Shown: piece after piece, positions 16,852 to 17,800 of the stretch | Numbering within the stretch: the first letter of the stretch is position 1 | How the letters are laid out: each line of letters starts with the position of its first letter | Source: Fragilaria radians | Taxonomy: Eukaryota > Bacillariophyta > Fragilariophyceae > Fragilariales > Fragilariaceae | Assembly: GCA_900642245.1 (NCBI GenBank) | Contig: CAAAJI010000916.1 | Coordinates: forward strand, 1-17,800 | Length of the DNA stretch: 17,800 nucleotides | Reading direction: 5' to 3' | Position numbers and translations under genes: made by a program | The notes under the pieces: generated by a model | Database searches by the model: none | Seen by the model: only the letters and a program-made list of their open reading frames with translations | Told to the model about the DNA's origin: nothing

Positions 16852-17800
16852 TTATGAAATCTCTACCTGTTTGCGTTTTCCGTTGGGTTTAGAATATAAC
16901 AATGAAACATCAAATTCTTCACTTTTAAGTTGAGACATCTCCTTTTGATAAAATGAGACTCCAATTGCAATACACTTCCATTGACAATATCGCTCATCTA
17001 TATAATACTTCTTTTCATAAATTTGTTTCAGACCAACTTTGGCATCTTTTTCCAAATCATCTTTAGTCTTTGAATGCTTAAATTCAAATATAAACAATTG
17101 CTTCTTATCTTCAAATGCAATAGCAATATTGTAATGTCCATGTCCAGCTTCTCTGTTTGATGATGTCTTCAGACCACAAACTGCAATAAATATACCAAAA
17201 AAATACATATGATGGTAATTTTCATTCTTTGTTTCCAAACAAGAGGAACTTTCCAACATTCTCCTCATCAAAGTTTGCAATACAATAACATCAAACATCT
17301 CAGCTTGTAAAGCATTCATGATGTCTTGCTGAAATGAAGAGTCAATAATTTCAGAATCTGTTACACCAAAGGAACAATTTGCCCATTCATCTTTGATTTC
17401 TTGATTTGGCATTGAAACTTTCTTTTTGTTGTATGTAAGATATCCTGCATGAACAAAGAAGCTTAAAATCAAATTGAGGTTGAACGCACATCCAAAGTTC
17501 ATCTTTGTTGATAATTCACCAATTTCATACTCATTTCCTCTATACAATTGAGCCAAAATCTCAATCAATTCCACACTTAATACTGGGGTAATGATTGTAC
17601 AAATTGAATCAATGCTTGCAGTTTGTACCCAATATGGCATAAGCTTATGTGATTGAACATAATTCATAAATGACCATGGATTAATCATCTGATGTGAGCC
17701 CATATAATATCCATTATACCAATTCAAAGCATCATTAATTTGCTTTTCATTGCCGTTGAGAAATGTTCTAATTTCCTCTGTTGTAAATCCAAAGTATTGC
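16852..17800 (-). CDS. AAA-ATPase_like / PDDEXK_9 nuclease-family protein, C-terminal 315 residues
   Basis: The minus-strand frame is open from the right edge (17799) to a TAA at 16854-16852; the N-terminal part with the ATP-binding loop lies outside the window. Visible in order: FGFTTEE, WYNGYYMG (family WYDGY.FG), NPWSFMNYV, PYWVQTAS, then FFVHAGYLTY and MPNQEIKDEW. These belong to the lid and linker of the AAA-ATPase_like family (Pfam AAA-ATPase_like). The PDDEXK_9 domain follows: YHHMYFFGIFIA, SNREAGHGHYNIAI and FIFEFKHSK. In this nuclease fold the catalytic set is Asp...Glu-x-Lys; here Glu (17083-17085) and Lys (17077-17079) are kept but the Asp of G.YD is Asn (17128-17130). The family is mainly bacterial with a patchy eukaryotic spread, so an origin by horizontal transfer is plausible. 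No intron or break is visible in the window, so it may be intact. Its molecular role is not established even in bacteria. Confidence 0.85.
   Translation of the reverse strand, partial: QYFGFTTEEIRTFLNGNEKQINDALNWYNGYYMGSHQMINPWSFMNYVQSHKLMPYWVQTASIDSICTIITPVLSVELIEILAQLYRGNEYEIGELSTKMNFGCAFNLNLILSFFVHAGYLTYNKKKVSMPNQEIKDEWANCSFGVTDSEIIDSSFQQDIMNALQAEMFDVIVLQTLMRRMLESSSCLETKNENYHHMYFFGIFIAVCGLKTSSNREAGHGHYNIAIAFEDKKQLFIFEFKHSKTKDDLEKDAKVGLKQIYEKKYYIDERYCQWKCIAIGVSFYQKEMSQLKSEEFDVSLLYSKPNGKRKQVEIS

Overview
The window looks like nuclear DNA of a stramenopile alga, most likely a diatom. It is AT-rich, its few genes sit far apart, and it is littered with broken Ty1/copia retrotransposon pieces. 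The copia protein motifs are of a kind I associate with diatom elements: a UBN2-type Gag with double zinc knuckle, a protease starting FDTDSVPVGIDNRA, and an integrase end with CMFVGY...MWDP. There is also a Ty3/gypsy integrase scrap and a relic of RNI-type leucine-rich repeats. The taxonomic call rests on recalled family resemblance, not on a search.

Layout. At 1-484 (minus) lies the N-terminal part of a Asn/Ser/Gln/Met-rich protein running off the left edge. From 485 to about 9600 there is a retroelement graveyard: copia integrase end (2075-2300, +), an LTR-like repeat (2934-3016) with an inverted copy at 3246-3285, a gypsy integrase scrap (3300-3475, minus), copia protease to integrase (3785-4910, +), two related gag relics (5187-5417 and 5934-6791, +), a copia integrase-to-RT block on the opposite strand (8245 down to 7513), and a zinc-knuckle scrap (9253-9300). 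A compact 114-bp foldback element (9602-9715) with a candidate AGT target duplication follows.

The most informative locus is 9906-12363 (+), a Crinkler (CRN)-like effector core: P-loop ATPase joined to a PD-(D/E)XK nuclease. Its Walker A, Walker B, GRPLW and nuclease residues can all be read, but the reading frame is interrupted by an in-frame TGA at 10221 and a frame change at a T6 run near 10377-10382. Downstream are a copia RNase H end (14817-15053) with an LTR-like repeat, a hairpin, and a leucine-rich repeat relic (15848-16148).

At the right edge (16852-17800, minus) is the C-terminal 315 residues of an AAA-ATPase_like/PDDEXK_9 protein, a family mostly known from bacteria. Its expected catalytic Asp reads as Asn. 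Thus two unrelated ATPase-plus-nuclease proteins lie within about 5 kb of each other in a transposon-rich accessory region. No operon, tRNA, rRNA or CRISPR array was seen.
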